From: Verrucomicrobiales bacterium
GTDB lineage: Bacteria > Verrucomicrobiota > Verrucomicrobiia > Verrucomicrobiales > DEV007
Length of the DNA: 64,000 nucleotides
Reading direction: 5' to 3'
Assembly (NCBI GenBank): GCA_016795385.1
Contig: JAEUHI010000003.1
Span: 25,040 to 89,039, forward strand
The notes beneath the pieces were generated by a model. It saw only the letters and a list, made by a program, of their open reading frames with translations, made no database searches and was not told where the DNA came from. Positions 34,122-42,892 of the stretch are shown here, piece by piece. Position 1 is the first letter of the stretch, and the number at the start of each line of letters is the position of its first letter. Made by a program: the position numbers and the translations under genes.

Positions 34122-36746
34122 ATGAAACGTATCGGCCTGGCCGGGTTCATCGGACTCGTCGCGACCGCGGGGGCGGAGGAACCTACCCTGACATTTGAAA
34201 AAGACGTGCGCCCTCTCCTGAAGGCGCATTGCACCCTCTGCCACGGCGAAGAGGAAAAGCCCAAGGGCGGCGTCGACCTGCGCCTGCGCCGGTTCATGGA
34301 CGCACCCACCGACAGCGGCGCGAAGCTGCTGGTGCCGGGTAAACCCGAGGCGAGCGAACTCGTCGCGATCATCGAGCGCGGCGAGATGCCGAAGAAAGGC
34401 CATCCGGTGCCGCCGGAGCAGCTCGCCATCATCAAGCAATGGATCGCCCAAGGCGCCAAGACCGCGCGTCCCGAGCCCGAAACGCTGGGGAATGGCCCGC
34501 TCATCACCGAGGAGGAACGCGCCCACTGGTCCTTCCAGCCGGTGAAGCGTCCCGCAGTGCCGAAGAGCGAGGGAGCCGCCACGCCAGTCGATGCCTTTCT
34601 CGCTGAGGCGATGAAAAAGGAGGGCCTCACCTTCGCCCCCGAGGCCGATCGCATCACCTGGCTGCGCCGGGTCACGGTCGATCTCACCGGATTGCTGCCG
34701 AAGCCGGAGGAGGTCGAGACCTTCCTCGCCGATGCCTCCCCGCAGGCTTATGAAAAGGTCGTCGACCGTCTCCTCGCCTCCCCCGCCTACGGCGAACGCT
34801 GGGCGCGGCATTGGCTCGACGTGGTTGGTTACGCGGACTCAAACGGCTACACCGCCGCCGACTCGGCCCGGCCGCAGGCGTGGCGTTATCGCGACTACGT
34901 GATCCGCTCCTTCAATGAGGACAAACCCTGGAACCAGTTCATCCGCGAACAACTCGCCGGAGACGAACTCGCCGGAGCGACCCATGGCGACTACCAGGCC
35001 GCCGTGAACGATCCGAAACGCCTCGAACAAATCACCGCGACCGCCTTCCTCCGGATGGCTCCCGACGGCACCGGTGACCCTAACGATGACGCCAATCTCG
35101 CGCGCAACCAGGTGATCGCCGAGCAGATCAAGGTCGTCAGCTCGTCCCTACTCGGTCTCAGCGTCGCCTGCGCGCAATGCCACGATCACCGTCATGATCC
35201 GATCTCGCAGGAGGACTACTACCGCTTCCGCGCCATCTTCGATCCGGCCTACGACTGGAAGGCCTGGCGCACTCCCGCGCAGCGGCTCTATTCGCTCTAC
35301 ACGCCCGAGGAATCGGCCAAAGCCGCCGAGATCGAGAAAGCCGCCGCCACGATCGATGTCGAGGCCCGCGAGATGAGCAAAAAGTTCCTCGATGAAATTT
35401 TCGAGGTGGAGGTGAAGAAGCTGCCCGAGGCCGACCGCGAGCCCTACCGTACCGCCCGCGCCACCGCGGAGAAGGATCGGACACCCGAGCAAAAGGCGCT
35501 GATCAAGAAGTATCCCTCCGCCCTCGCGCTCTATTCGCTGAATCTCTACGACCAGAAAAAGCAGGACCTCGTCGACGCGAAGAGCAAGGAAGCCGCCGCC
35601 CTGCGCGCGACCAAGCCGGTGCAGAATTTCGTGATGGCCCTGATGGAGGTGAAGGGCCAGGTGCCCGAGTCGCAGCTCTACAACCGCGGCGACCACGAGC
35701 AGCCGGTGCGTCCGGTCACGCCGGGCGAACTGACCATTCTCGCCACGCCGGAGATCGAGCCTTTCCAACCCGCCGCCCCGCCCTCGGGCTCGACGGGACG
35801 CCGCCTCGCCTACGCGAACTGGCTCACCAACGGAAAACATCCGCTCGTCGCGCGGGTGCTCGTGAACCGCTTCTGGATGCTGCATTTCGGCCGCGGTATC
35901 GTCAACACGCCGGGCGACTTTGGTCATCATGGGGATGCCCCGACCCATCCGGAGTTGCTCGATTACCTCGCCGATGAATTCGTGAAGGGCGGCTGGAAGC
36001 TGAAACCGCTCCACAAGCAGCTCGTCCTCAGCCAGGCCTACCGCCAATCCTCCGAGAACCCCGCCTCGAGCGAGCGCGATCCTGACAATCGCCTTTTCGC
36101 CCGCCACAAACTGCGCCGAATCGAGGCCGAGGCCCTGCGCGACACCGTGCTCGCCACCGCGGGGGCTCTCGTCGAAAAACCCTTCGGCCCGCCCAGCACC
36201 ATCGCGCGTGATCCGGCCGGTCGCATCGTTGTAGGCGTCGACAAAGGCACGATCACTTCGGCAAAGGTCGAGCCGGGCGGCGAACAGGATTTCCGCCGCT
36301 CCCTCTACGTGCAGGTGACCCGCAGCAAACCGGTGACGGTGCTCGAGACCTTCGACTCGCCGGTGATGACGCCTCATTGCGAGATGCGCGCCCAGACCAC
36401 CGTTGCGCCGCAGTCGCTCCTGCTGATGAACGACACCTTCGTCCTCGAAAACGCCCGCCGCCTCGCCGACCGCCTCCACGAGGCCGTGCCGACGGATGAA
36501 AACGAGCGGCTCCGCCTCGCCTGGCGCACCCTTTTCTCGAGCGAACCCGCCGAATCCGACCTCGCCCGGGCCCGCGATTATCTGCGGCTTCAGACCGCGA
36601 GCCTCACCGTCTATCACGCGCAGAATCCGCCGGCCGCTCCGGCCAAGGGTGCCCCCGCGCCGCCGAAACCCGACCCCGCCCGCGAGGCCCTCGCCAGCCT
36701 CTGCCAGGTGCTCTACAGCTCGAACCGTTTCCTTTACCTCCAATGA
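34122..36746 (+). CDS. planctomycete-type cytochrome C + DUF1549 + DUF1553 exported protein
   Basis: 874 residues. Signal peptide, then a PSD1/cytochrome c domain with haem motif CTLCH at residues 37-41 (distal Met likely in [10 protein letters not shown]). DUF1549 follows ([38 protein letters not shown], and [11 protein letters not shown] near residue 350, itself a CxxCH). DUF1553 is the C-terminal part ([68 protein letters not shown]). These proteins are hallmarks of PVC bacteria; they are thought to act in periplasmic carbohydrate oxidation, unproven. The DUF1501 gene overlaps its stop as ATGA. Confidence 0.94.
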   Translation: MKRIGLAGFIGLVATAGAEEPTLTFEKDVRPLLKAHCTLCHGEEEKPKGGVDLRLRRFMDAPTDSGAKLLVPGKPEASELVAIIERGEMPKKGHPVPPEQLAIIKQWIAQGAKTARPEPETLGNGPLITEEERAHWSFQPVKRPAVPKSEGAATPVDAFLAEAMKKEGLTFAPEADRITWLRRVTVDLTGLLPKPEEVETFLADASPQAYEKVVDRLLASPAYGERWARHWLDVVGYADSNGYTAADSARPQAWRYRDYVIRSFNEDKPWNQFIREQLAGDELAGATHGDYQAAVNDPKRLEQITATAFLRMAPDGTGDPNDDANLARNQVIAEQIKVVSSSLLGLSVACAQCHDHRHDPISQEDYYRFRAIFDPAYDWKAWRTPAQRLYSLYTPEESAKAAEIEKAAATIDVEAREMSKKFLDEIFEVEVKKLPEADREPYRTARATAEKDRTPEQKALIKKYPSALALYSLNLYDQKKQDLVDAKSKEAAALRATKPVQNFVMALMEVKGQVPESQLYNRGDHEQPVRPVTPGELTILATPEIEPFQPAAPPSGSTGRRLAYANWLTNGKHPLVARVLVNRFWMLHFGRGIVNTPGDFGHHGDAPTHPELLDYLADEFVKGGWKLKPLHKQLVLSQAYRQSSENPASSERDPDNRLFARHKLRRIEAEALRDTVLATAGALVEKPFGPPSTIARDPAGRIVVGVDKGTITSAKVEPGGEQDFRRSLYVQVTRSKPVTVLETFDSPVMTPHCEMRAQTTVAPQSLLLMNDTFVLENARRLADRLHEAVPTDENERLRLAWRTLFSSEPAESDLARARDYLRLQTASLTVYHAQNPPAAPAKGAPAPPKPDPAREALASLCQVLYSSNRFLYLQ

Positions 36747-38191
36747 AACCCGCCCGCCTCTGCTCGCGCCGTCATTTCCTCCAGGCGAACAGCTTCGGAC
36801 TCGGAGGCCTCGCCCTCGCCACGCTGCTGAAGCAGGATGGCCTGCTCGCCGCCCCGGTGAAACCCGCGCTCGGGGCCGATGCGCAGTTCGATCTCCTGCC
36901 GAAGGAGCAGCATTTTCCCGGCAAGGCGAAGGCGATGATCTCGCTCTTCATGATGGGTGGTCCCTCGCAGATGGACCTCTTCGATCCGAAGCCGATGCTG
37001 ACGAAGTATGACGGCCAGAACTTCCCCGGCGAGATCAAATACGACAACCTCGCCCAGGCCTCCTCGAAGGTCTTCGGATCGCCTTGGAAATTCTCGAAGC
37101 ACGGCGAATGCGGGATGGAGCTGAGCGAGCTGCTCCCCCACCTCTCGAAGGTGGTCGACGACATCTGCCTGATCCGCTCGATGAGCTCGGGGGTGAGCAA
37201 CCATGCCCAGGGGCTCTACGCGATCAATTCCGGACGCATCACCGGCGGCAATCCCGCCCTCGGATCGTGGCTCACCTACGGCCTCGGCAGCGAGACCGCC
37301 GAGCTGCCCGCCTACATGGTGCTCTCGCATCCGGGCGGGCTGCCCACTTTCCAGGGCGAGCATTTCACGAACGGCTGGCTGCCCGCCCTCTACCAGGGCA
37401 CCGTCGTCCGCGCGACCGAGCCTCGCATCCTCAACCTCGATCCGCCCGCGGCCCTCGCCGGTGACGGACAGCGCCGCCAGCTCGACCTCCTCCGCAGTCT
37501 CAACGAGGAACACGCCTCCGACCATCCCGCCGAGCACGACCTGCGCGCCCGCATCGCCAGCTACGAGCTCGCCGCCCACATGCAGACCGCGGCGAAGGAA
37601 GCCCTCGACATTTCCAACGAACCCGAGTCGGTCAAGAAACTCTACGGCGTCGACAATCCCGAGACGCGCGACTACGCGACCCGCTGCATCATCGCCCGCC
37701 GCCTCGTCGAGCGCGGCGTGCGTTACGTGCAGGTCCTCAACGCCGGGCAATCGTGGGATCAACACGGCTCGCTCATCAGCGCCCTTCCCAAAAACTGCGC
37801 CGCGACCGACCAGCCCAGCGCCGCCCTCATCACCGATCTGAAACAGCGTGGTCTCCTCGAGAGCACCGTGGTGCATTGGGGCGGGGAAATGGGCCGCCTC
37901 CCCGTGTTGCAGAACGACGCCGGACGGGACAAGTGGGGCCGCGACCACAACACCTACGGCTTCAGCCAATGGGTCGCCGGAGGTGGCTTCAAAGCCGGTT
38001 ACGTGCACGGCGAGACCGACGAGTGGAGCCACAAGGCGGTCATCGACGAGGTGAAGCACTACGACTGGCACGCCACCCTCCTGCATGCCTTCGGCCTCGA
38101 TCACACGAAGCTCACCTACAAACGCAACGGCCTCGCCGCGACCCTGACAAACGACCCCGGGGCGAAGGTGGTGACGAAGTTGCTGGCGTGA
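36743..38191 (+). CDS. DUF1501 exported protein, coupled to DUF1549 gene
   Basis: 482 residues. N-terminus carries a twin-arginine signal (SRRHFLQANSFGLGGLALATLL). DUF1501 has an alkaline-phosphatase/sulfatase-like fold; visible pieces are ISLFMMGGPSQMDLFDPKP, the central RSMSSGVSNHAQG, RYVQVLNAGQSWDQHG and a C-terminal HWGGEMGRLPV, RDHNTYGFSQWVAGGGFKAG stretch. No Cys/Ser sulfatase nucleophile motif is seen. The four-base overlap with the DUF1549 gene is the standard PVC arrangement and implies the two products work as a pair in the periplasm. Tat export suggests folding with a cofactor in the cytoplasm. Confidence 0.95.
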   Translation: MKPARLCSRRHFLQANSFGLGGLALATLLKQDGLLAAPVKPALGADAQFDLLPKEQHFPGKAKAMISLFMMGGPSQMDLFDPKPMLTKYDGQNFPGEIKYDNLAQASSKVFGSPWKFSKHGECGMELSELLPHLSKVVDDICLIRSMSSGVSNHAQGLYAINSGRITGGNPALGSWLTYGLGSETAELPAYMVLSHPGGLPTFQGEHFTNGWLPALYQGTVVRATEPRILNLDPPAALAGDGQRRQLDLLRSLNEEHASDHPAEHDLRARIASYELAAHMQTAAKEALDISNEPESVKKLYGVDNPETRDYATRCIIARRLVERGVRYVQVLNAGQSWDQHGSLISALPKNCAATDQPSAALITDLKQRGLLESTVVHWGGEMGRLPVLQNDAGRDKWGRDHNTYGFSQWVAGGGFKAGYVHGETDEWSHKAVIDEVKHYDWHATLLHAFGLDHTKLTYKRNGLAATLTNDPGAKVVTKLLA

Positions 38192-38269
38192 GACAGGGTG
38201 GCACGATCGTTATCCCAAGGGAGGGCGAATGTGATGCAGGTTGCTTGTAATGGGTGAGTTGTTCAAACT

Positions 38270-38600
38270 CGTTGCGTCGTAGGAGCGGCCCCAGCGGGGC
38301 CGAAGAGGGTAGCCGGTGGTGCAGCGGGGAACGAGCGCAACCACCGGATTCTCGATCGAGGAAACCCCGCCGCCCCGGAGGGGCGGAAGAAGCGCAGGTT
38401 GCGCCTTGACGCTCGCTCGGGTGGGAATCGCTCGCGGCTGGTTCTTCGCACCCTTCTCGCGCCACTCCGGAGCGCTCTGAAAAGGTATCCGGAGGTCCGG
38501 GGGTTTCTCTCGCTGCGCTCGGTCCACCCCCAGCTTGTCTCTTGCGTCCCTCCAGGACATTCCCGGCGACGGGCCGCGGCCCTTTGGTTGCCCCTGATGG
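38270..38600. repeat. dispersed GC-rich palindromic repeat, copies 3 and 4
   Basis: Lies in the gene-free stretch 38192-38714 (523 bases). 38290-38400 is a direct-orientation copy (GGGTAGCCGGTGGTGCAGCG, and the 24-base segment shared with 32461-32484). 38500-38580 is an inverted relative of the 11875 copy: its reverse complement reads GGGGGTGGACCGAGCGCAGC. Nothing else is recognised in the stretch except the leader of the next gene. Confidence 0.82.
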
Positions 38601-38714
38601 TCAGGATGCCCATGCCACTGCGTGCCAGGCGCGATGGCGTGCCCTGTAAACGCTTCCCCCTGTCGGCGAAATCTGCGATCCTCCCTTCGTCGTCAACCGC
38701 TTCCGACCACCACG

Positions 38715-40181
38715 ATGTCCTCGGATTTCCGTTCGCCGCGCCTCCGCCACTCCGCCGCCCGCTCGACGCGGCGCGCTTTTCTCAAGGTCGGCGCGATCGG
38801 TCTCGCGGGAGGACTCGGCCTTGACCGCCTCGCCGCCCTTGAAGCCCGTGCCGGATCCGCCGGAGCCCTGCCCGGCAAGGCAAAAAATGTCATCTACATC
38901 TTCCTCTCCGGCGGACTTTCGCAGCTCGAGAGCTTCGACATGAAGCCCGATGCCCCGAGCGACATCCGCGGTGAATTCCGCCCCATCGCGACGAAGACGC
39001 CAGGTCTCCACATCTGCGAGCACCTCCCCGAACTCGCAAAACGCTCCGAGTCGTGGGCGCTCTGCCGTTCCCTCAGCCACGGGTCGAACGATCACTCGAA
39101 GGGCCACTGCATCATGTTGACGGGACGGTCCGATACGACGCCGTCCTTCGACCCGACCAAACCGACCGAGGGCGACTGGCCCTCGATCGCCGCCCTCGCC
39201 GCGGAGATGCTGCCTTCGCAGGAGGCCCTCCCCTCTTCGCTCGTTCTCCCTGAGAAGCTCATCCACCGCGGCGGACGCACCATCCCCGGACAATTCGGTG
39301 GTTTGTTAGGACGTCACAAGGATCCCTTCTTCCTCGAGGCCGCGCCCTACGACGCGGTCGGCTACGGCGCCTTTCCGCAGTATGACTTCCATCATGCCGA
39401 CGGGCCGCTCGACCGCGAGATCCCCTACCGCACCTTCAGCCTCGAGCTGCCCGACACGATCGACTTCGAGCGATTCCAGGACCGCCTCACCCTCCGCGGC
39501 GTGCTCGACGAACAGCAGCGCCATCTCGAGGCCGCCTCGACCGCGGGTGGCGTCGACCGCTATCGCGACATGGCCGTGGGCCTGCTCTCCGATCCCAAGG
39601 TGCAGGCCGCTTTCGATGTCCACGGAGTCGATGCCGCGACGCAGGACCGCTATGGCCGGAATTCCTTCGGTTGGTCGCTCTTGATGGCGCGGCAACTTGT
39701 CGAATCGGGCGTGCGCCTCGTGCAGGTGAATCTCGGCAACAACGAGACCTGGGACAACCACCAGGCCATTTTCCCGAATCTGCGCGACTACCTCTTCCCG
39801 CCCACCGACCGCGCCGTCTCCGCCCTGCTCGACGATCTCGGCGAACGTGGTCTCCTCGACGACACCCTCGTCGTCATGGCCGGTGAATTCGGAAGGACCC
39901 CGAAGATCTCCACCCTGCGCGGCGTTCCCCTGCCCGGCCGCGACCACTGGGGCGCGGTGCAGACCGTCTGGTTCGCGGGTGGCGGCATCACCGGCGGCGC
40001 GGTGCTGGGCTCGACCGACAAATTCGGCGGCCATCCCGCGAGTGACCCGCGCCGTCCCGAGGATCTTGCGGCGACGATCTATGATGCGCTCGGGATTCCG
40101 AAAGACGCGCATTGGATGGACACCGCCGGCAGACCGATGCCGCTATATCACGGCGAGCCGATGCGCGAGCTGTTTTCGTGA
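38715..40181 (+). CDS. DUF1501 exported protein (stand-alone)
   Basis: 488 residues. Twin-arginine signal (STRRAFLKVGAIGLAGGLGL). DUF1501 landmarks: VIYIFLSGGLSQLESFDMKPD, CRSLSHGSNDHSKGHCIMLTGRS, FGWSLLMARQLVESGVRLVQVN, and VVMAGEFGRTPK followed by GRDHWGAVQTVWFAGGGITGG. This gene has no adjacent DUF1549 partner, unlike the other two DUF1501 genes in the window, and is separated from the upstream pair by 520 bases of repeats. A pseudopilin-like gene follows 39 bases later. Confidence 0.94.
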   Translation: MSSDFRSPRLRHSAARSTRRAFLKVGAIGLAGGLGLDRLAALEARAGSAGALPGKAKNVIYIFLSGGLSQLESFDMKPDAPSDIRGEFRPIATKTPGLHICEHLPELAKRSESWALCRSLSHGSNDHSKGHCIMLTGRSDTTPSFDPTKPTEGDWPSIAALAAEMLPSQEALPSSLVLPEKLIHRGGRTIPGQFGGLLGRHKDPFFLEAAPYDAVGYGAFPQYDFHHADGPLDREIPYRTFSLELPDTIDFERFQDRLTLRGVLDEQQRHLEAASTAGGVDRYRDMAVGLLSDPKVQAAFDVHGVDAATQDRYGRNSFGWSLLMARQLVESGVRLVQVNLGNNETWDNHQAIFPNLRDYLFPPTDRAVSALLDDLGERGLLDDTLVVMAGEFGRTPKISTLRGVPLPGRDHWGAVQTVWFAGGGITGGAVLGSTDKFGGHPASDPRRPEDLAATIYDALGIPKDAHWMDTAGRPMPLYHGEPMRELFS

Positions 40182-40184
40182 GGA

Positions 40185-40212
40185 TTGACGGCGGGGGTGG
40201 CGGGGTGATAGA
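40185..40212 (+). promoter_or_regulatory. putative promoter of pseudopilin-like gene 2
   Basis: TTGACG (40185-40190) and GATAGA (40207-40212) are 16 bases apart, matching the arrangement before the paralogue at 32705. Transcription would start almost at the ATG (40221), giving a nearly leaderless message. Confidence 0.45.
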
Positions 40213-40220
40213 AGCGGGGG

Positions 40221-40790
40221 ATGAAGTTTCTGAAGTGGCTTTCGATCGTAGCGGCTTTGGTCTTAACTCTGCTCTTCATATTTTGTTCTATCGTCCCTGG
40301 GGACGTTTTACCCCGGGCGATGTGGACCTACGCTAGTATGGCCGCGGGACAGTTGAAACTTGCCATCTCCGCCTACCACGCCGAATACGGAGAATTTCCT
40401 CTTGTCGATCCCGCAAATGACATCTCCTTCGACTCCGGGCACGCGTTGATGGACATCCTGCTCGGATCCGACACGCAGAAGGAACCCGGCGGACGAAATC
40501 CCCGGGGAATCGCTTTCTATACCGACAAAGCCGCAAAACCAATGGACGAAGGGCGCTTCCGAAGGGGAATCACCCTCGACGAAAACGGCGGCGGCGAACT
40601 CTGGGATCCTTGGGGGAACCACTACCGCGTGCGACTCGACACCAACGGCGACGGCAAAGTCGAGAATCCCGAAGCGCCCGGCACCCAACTTCCCGAATCC
40701 ATCCTGATCTGGTCCGCCGGACCCGACGGTGATTTCGAAACGTGGGCGGACAACGTGAAGTCGTGGATGCCCAGAGATACGGAACGGTAG
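40221..40790 (+). CDS. pseudopilin-like (GspG C-terminal type) protein, paralogue 2
   Basis: 189 residues. N-terminal hydrophobic helix (WLSIVAALVLTLLFIFCSIV), alpha spine (QLKLAISAYHAEYGEFPLVD), and the GspG-like beta part DPWGNHYRVRLDTNGDG and ILIWSAGPDGDFETWADN. The C-terminal ~100 residues are close to the protein at 32705: both contain NPRGIAFYTDKAAKP and NGGGELWD, while the N-terminal thirds have drifted. No prepilin cleavage site. The stop codon TAG lies in the loop of a hairpin. Function unknown; a duplicated surface or periplasmic fibre-like component is one idea. Confidence 0.82.
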   Translation: MKFLKWLSIVAALVLTLLFIFCSIVPGDVLPRAMWTYASMAAGQLKLAISAYHAEYGEFPLVDPANDISFDSGHALMDILLGSDTQKEPGGRNPRGIAFYTDKAAKPMDEGRFRRGITLDENGGGELWDPWGNHYRVRLDTNGDGKVENPEAPGTQLPESILIWSAGPDGDFETWADNVKSWMPRDTER

Positions 40791-40798
40791 CCCGTTCC
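40781..40798 (+). terminator. hairpin spanning the stop codon
   Basis: GGAACGG-TAGC-CCGTTCC is a perfect 7-base stem whose loop contains the TAG stop of the pseudopilin-like gene. There is no T-tract. It is also the first unit of the repeat cluster that follows. Confidence 0.4.
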
Positions 40799-40810
40799 GC
40801 TACCTCTCGC

Positions 40811-41012
40811 CCCGATGAACGCGCCAGCGGTAGCGGAAGCGGCCACGCTTCCGAAGTGGACGTCTCTCGGCCCTCCGCGCCGGAACGTTGGCACGTTCCG
40901 CTACGCCCGCTCCGATGAACGCGTCAGCGGTAGCGGAAGCGGCGACGCTTCCGAAGTGGGCGTCTCTCGGCCCTCCGCGTGGGAACTACGCCCGCCCCGA
41001 CGAACGCGGCAG
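40811..41012. repeat. 100-bp tandem repeat with GGAACG hairpins
   Basis: Two units start at 40814 and 40914 (100-base period) with a third partial start at 40999. Each carries AGCGGTAGCGGAAGCGGC and ACGCTTCCGAAGTGG, then CGTCTCTCGGCCCTCCGCG. A CGGAACG/CGTTCCG hairpin sits at 40881-40900. The array fills the gap between the pseudopilin-like gene and the end of nadK. Confidence 0.88.
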
Positions 41013-41029
41013 CCTCGGCGCCTCCGCCC

Positions 41030-41908
41030 TCACCCTTCCGCGATCGCCGTGCCCTTCCACCCCATTTTGCGATGGAGCACGCCGTAAAAATCCTGATGCG
41101 GCAGCGAGACGAGCGGCAGACAGAAATCCGCCCGTCGCAAATGCACTTTGGCGGGCTCGTCGAGCACGGTGAGCAATTGTCCATCGACGAGCAAAGAGAG
41201 CGAATCCCGCTGACGCGGCGTCTCGAAGAGGAGCTGGCTCGTCGCATCGACGACGAGGGGACGGTTCGCCAGCGAATGCGGACAGATCGGTGTGACGACA
41301 AAGACCTTCGCATCGGGCGAGACGAGCGGCCCCCCGGCGGAAAGAGAATAGGCGGTCGACCCGGTCGGCGTCGAGAGGATCAACCCATCACCGGTGTAGC
41401 GGTTCGCGAAGACCCCGTTCACGCGCGCCTCGACGTGGATCACGCGCGAGGCGACGGCCCGGCAGATCGTCACTTCATTCAAGGCATAGAAAGTGTCTCC
41501 GACCCGGCCATTCTGTTCGAGTTCTCCGGCGAGGAGGAGCCGCTCGCTGATCGTGTAAGTCCCCGACACGATCGCATCGACGAGGTCCCCGCTTTCCTCC
41601 TCGGTGGCGCAGGTGAGAAAGCCGAGCGTGCCGGTGTTGATGGCGGCGATGGGCTTCAGGGAGGCTCCCATCTGCCGCACCACCCAGAGCAAGGTGCCGT
41701 CACCTCCGAGCACGACGATGAGATCGACCGCCTCGCCGAGTTGGTCGAGCGGCACGCCCCCGGGCAGATGGGCGAGAAGGGCGGTTTTCTCCTCGAGCAG
41801 GACGGTCTGCCCGGCAGAGGCGAAGCGGCCTACGAGATCGTGCAGCAGCGCCGCCGCGCCGGGCTTTTCGGGATTCGCGAGGATCCCTATACGGGGTGTT
41901 TCAGCCAT
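41030..41908 (-). CDS. nadK: NAD kinase
   Basis: 292 residues. Phosphorylates NAD to NADP in the cytosol. Motifs: VVLGGDGTLLWVVR with the catalytic GGDG, AINTGTLGFLTCATEEE, LNEVTICR (the N-E motif), YTGDGLILSTPTGSTAYSLSAGGPLVSP and PICPHSLANRPLVV. The ATG at 41908 gives the normal N-terminus (MAETPRIGILANPEKPG). It overlaps tlyA by 22 bases, so both are one transcription unit on the minus strand. Confidence 0.97.
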   Translation of the reverse strand: MAETPRIGILANPEKPGAAALLHDLVGRFASAGQTVLLEEKTALLAHLPGGVPLDQLGEAVDLIVVLGGDGTLLWVVRQMGASLKPIAAINTGTLGFLTCATEEESGDLVDAIVSGTYTISERLLLAGELEQNGRVGDTFYALNEVTICRAVASRVIHVEARVNGVFANRYTGDGLILSTPTGSTAYSLSAGGPLVSPDAKVFVVTPICPHSLANRPLVVDATSQLLFETPRQRDSLSLLVDGQLLTVLDEPAKVHLRRADFCLPLVSLPHQDFYGVLHRKMGWKGTAIAEG

Positions 41909-42627
41909 GCGAGGAATTCGGTGTTGCCGTCGGTGCCACTGATAGGCGACGGGATCAATCCCTGCCAGCATTTTCCGAGGGTGTCGGTGACGTGGGCGCG
42001 GATCTTTTCGACCGCCTCCTCGTGCAAGGCCGTATCCCTGACAATGCCACCCTTACCGATCTGTTCCTTTTTCAATTCGAATTGCGGTTTGATCAGGCAG
42101 ACGACATCGCCGCCCGGCTTCAGCACCCCGAATACCGGACCGAGGATGAGCGTGAGGGAGATGAAGGAAAGATCCATCACCACGAGATCGACCGGCTCGG
42201 GCAGATCGGACGGCTGGAGATGTCGGAGATTGAAGCCCTCCTGCGAAACGACCCGCGGATCGCTGCGCAGCTTCCAGGCGAGCTGGTTCGTGCCGACATC
42301 GTAGGCATAGACCTTCACCGCCCCTCGTTGGAGGAGACAGTCGGTGAAGCCACCGGTCGAAGCTCCGGCATCCAAGGCGACCCTGCCTTCAACTCCGATG
42401 CCGAACGCATCGAGAGCCCCTTCGAGCTTGAGCCCACCGCGACTGACGTACTTCGGCCGGTTCTTGACCTCGATCGGTGCGTCTTCGTCGATCTTGAGCC
42501 CAGGCTTCAGGTTGCCATCGTGTCCCTCCACCCTCACCTCCCCGGCGAGGATGAGCCGTTTCGCCGTTTCCCGCGAATCGCAGAGACCGCGGCGAAACAT
42601 CAGTTGGTCGAGTCGTTCCTTGGGCAT
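41887..42627 (-). CDS. tlyA: TlyA family rRNA 2'-O-methyltransferase
   Basis: 246 residues. S4 RNA-binding domain at the N-terminus (KERLDQLMFRRGLCDSRETAKRLILAG), then an FtsJ-like SAM methyltransferase: YVSRGGLKLEGALD, VALDAGASTGGFTDCLLQ, VYAYDVGTNQL, LVVMDLSFISLTLIL and LIKPQFELKKEQIGKGGIVRD. TlyA proteins methylate 2'-O of cytidines in 16S and/or 23S rRNA; some annotated as haemolysins for historical reasons. The ATG at 42627 was chosen because upstream sequence is repetitive. nadK starts inside its end. Confidence 0.95.
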   Translation of the reverse strand: MPKERLDQLMFRRGLCDSRETAKRLILAGEVRVEGHDGNLKPGLKIDEDAPIEVKNRPKYVSRGGLKLEGALDAFGIGVEGRVALDAGASTGGFTDCLLQRGAVKVYAYDVGTNQLAWKLRSDPRVVSQEGFNLRHLQPSDLPEPVDLVVMDLSFISLTLILGPVFGVLKPGGDVVCLIKPQFELKKEQIGKGGIVRDTALHEEAVEKIRAHVTDTLGKCWQGLIPSPISGTDGNTEFLAWLKHPV

Positions 42628-42639
42628 GAAATGGCGGGA

Positions 42640-42860
42640 GTGTAAGCGGGAATGCGGAGATTGGCACGAATTTGTGTGGAGAGGAAATGGTTCGAATTCG
42701 TGCTCATTCGTTTCATTCGTGGTCAAATCCTTCACCATCTGCGCCATCTGCGTGAGCGAAGCGCATCCGCGTTCATCTGCGTTGGATTCTTCCAGCATTT
42801 TCCCTTTCGACGCAGATAACCGCGGATATCCGCAGACCAGACATTTGTAACCGCCCCCAC
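42640..42860. repeat. intergenic stretch with ACGAAT- and GCAGAT-type repeats
   Basis: The 265-base gap between tlyA and the DUF1549 gene holds several ATTCGTG/CATTCGT motifs (42668-42722) and a GCGTTCATCTGCGTTGG / CGCAGATAACCGCGGATATCC segment (42770-42835). Related ACGAATG motifs occur at 12070-12110 and 16160. It looks like decayed interspersed repeat; no gene is seen. Confidence 0.45.
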
Positions 42861-42892
42861 CACACCCCCGTCTTTTTCTCCCATCCGCCACG

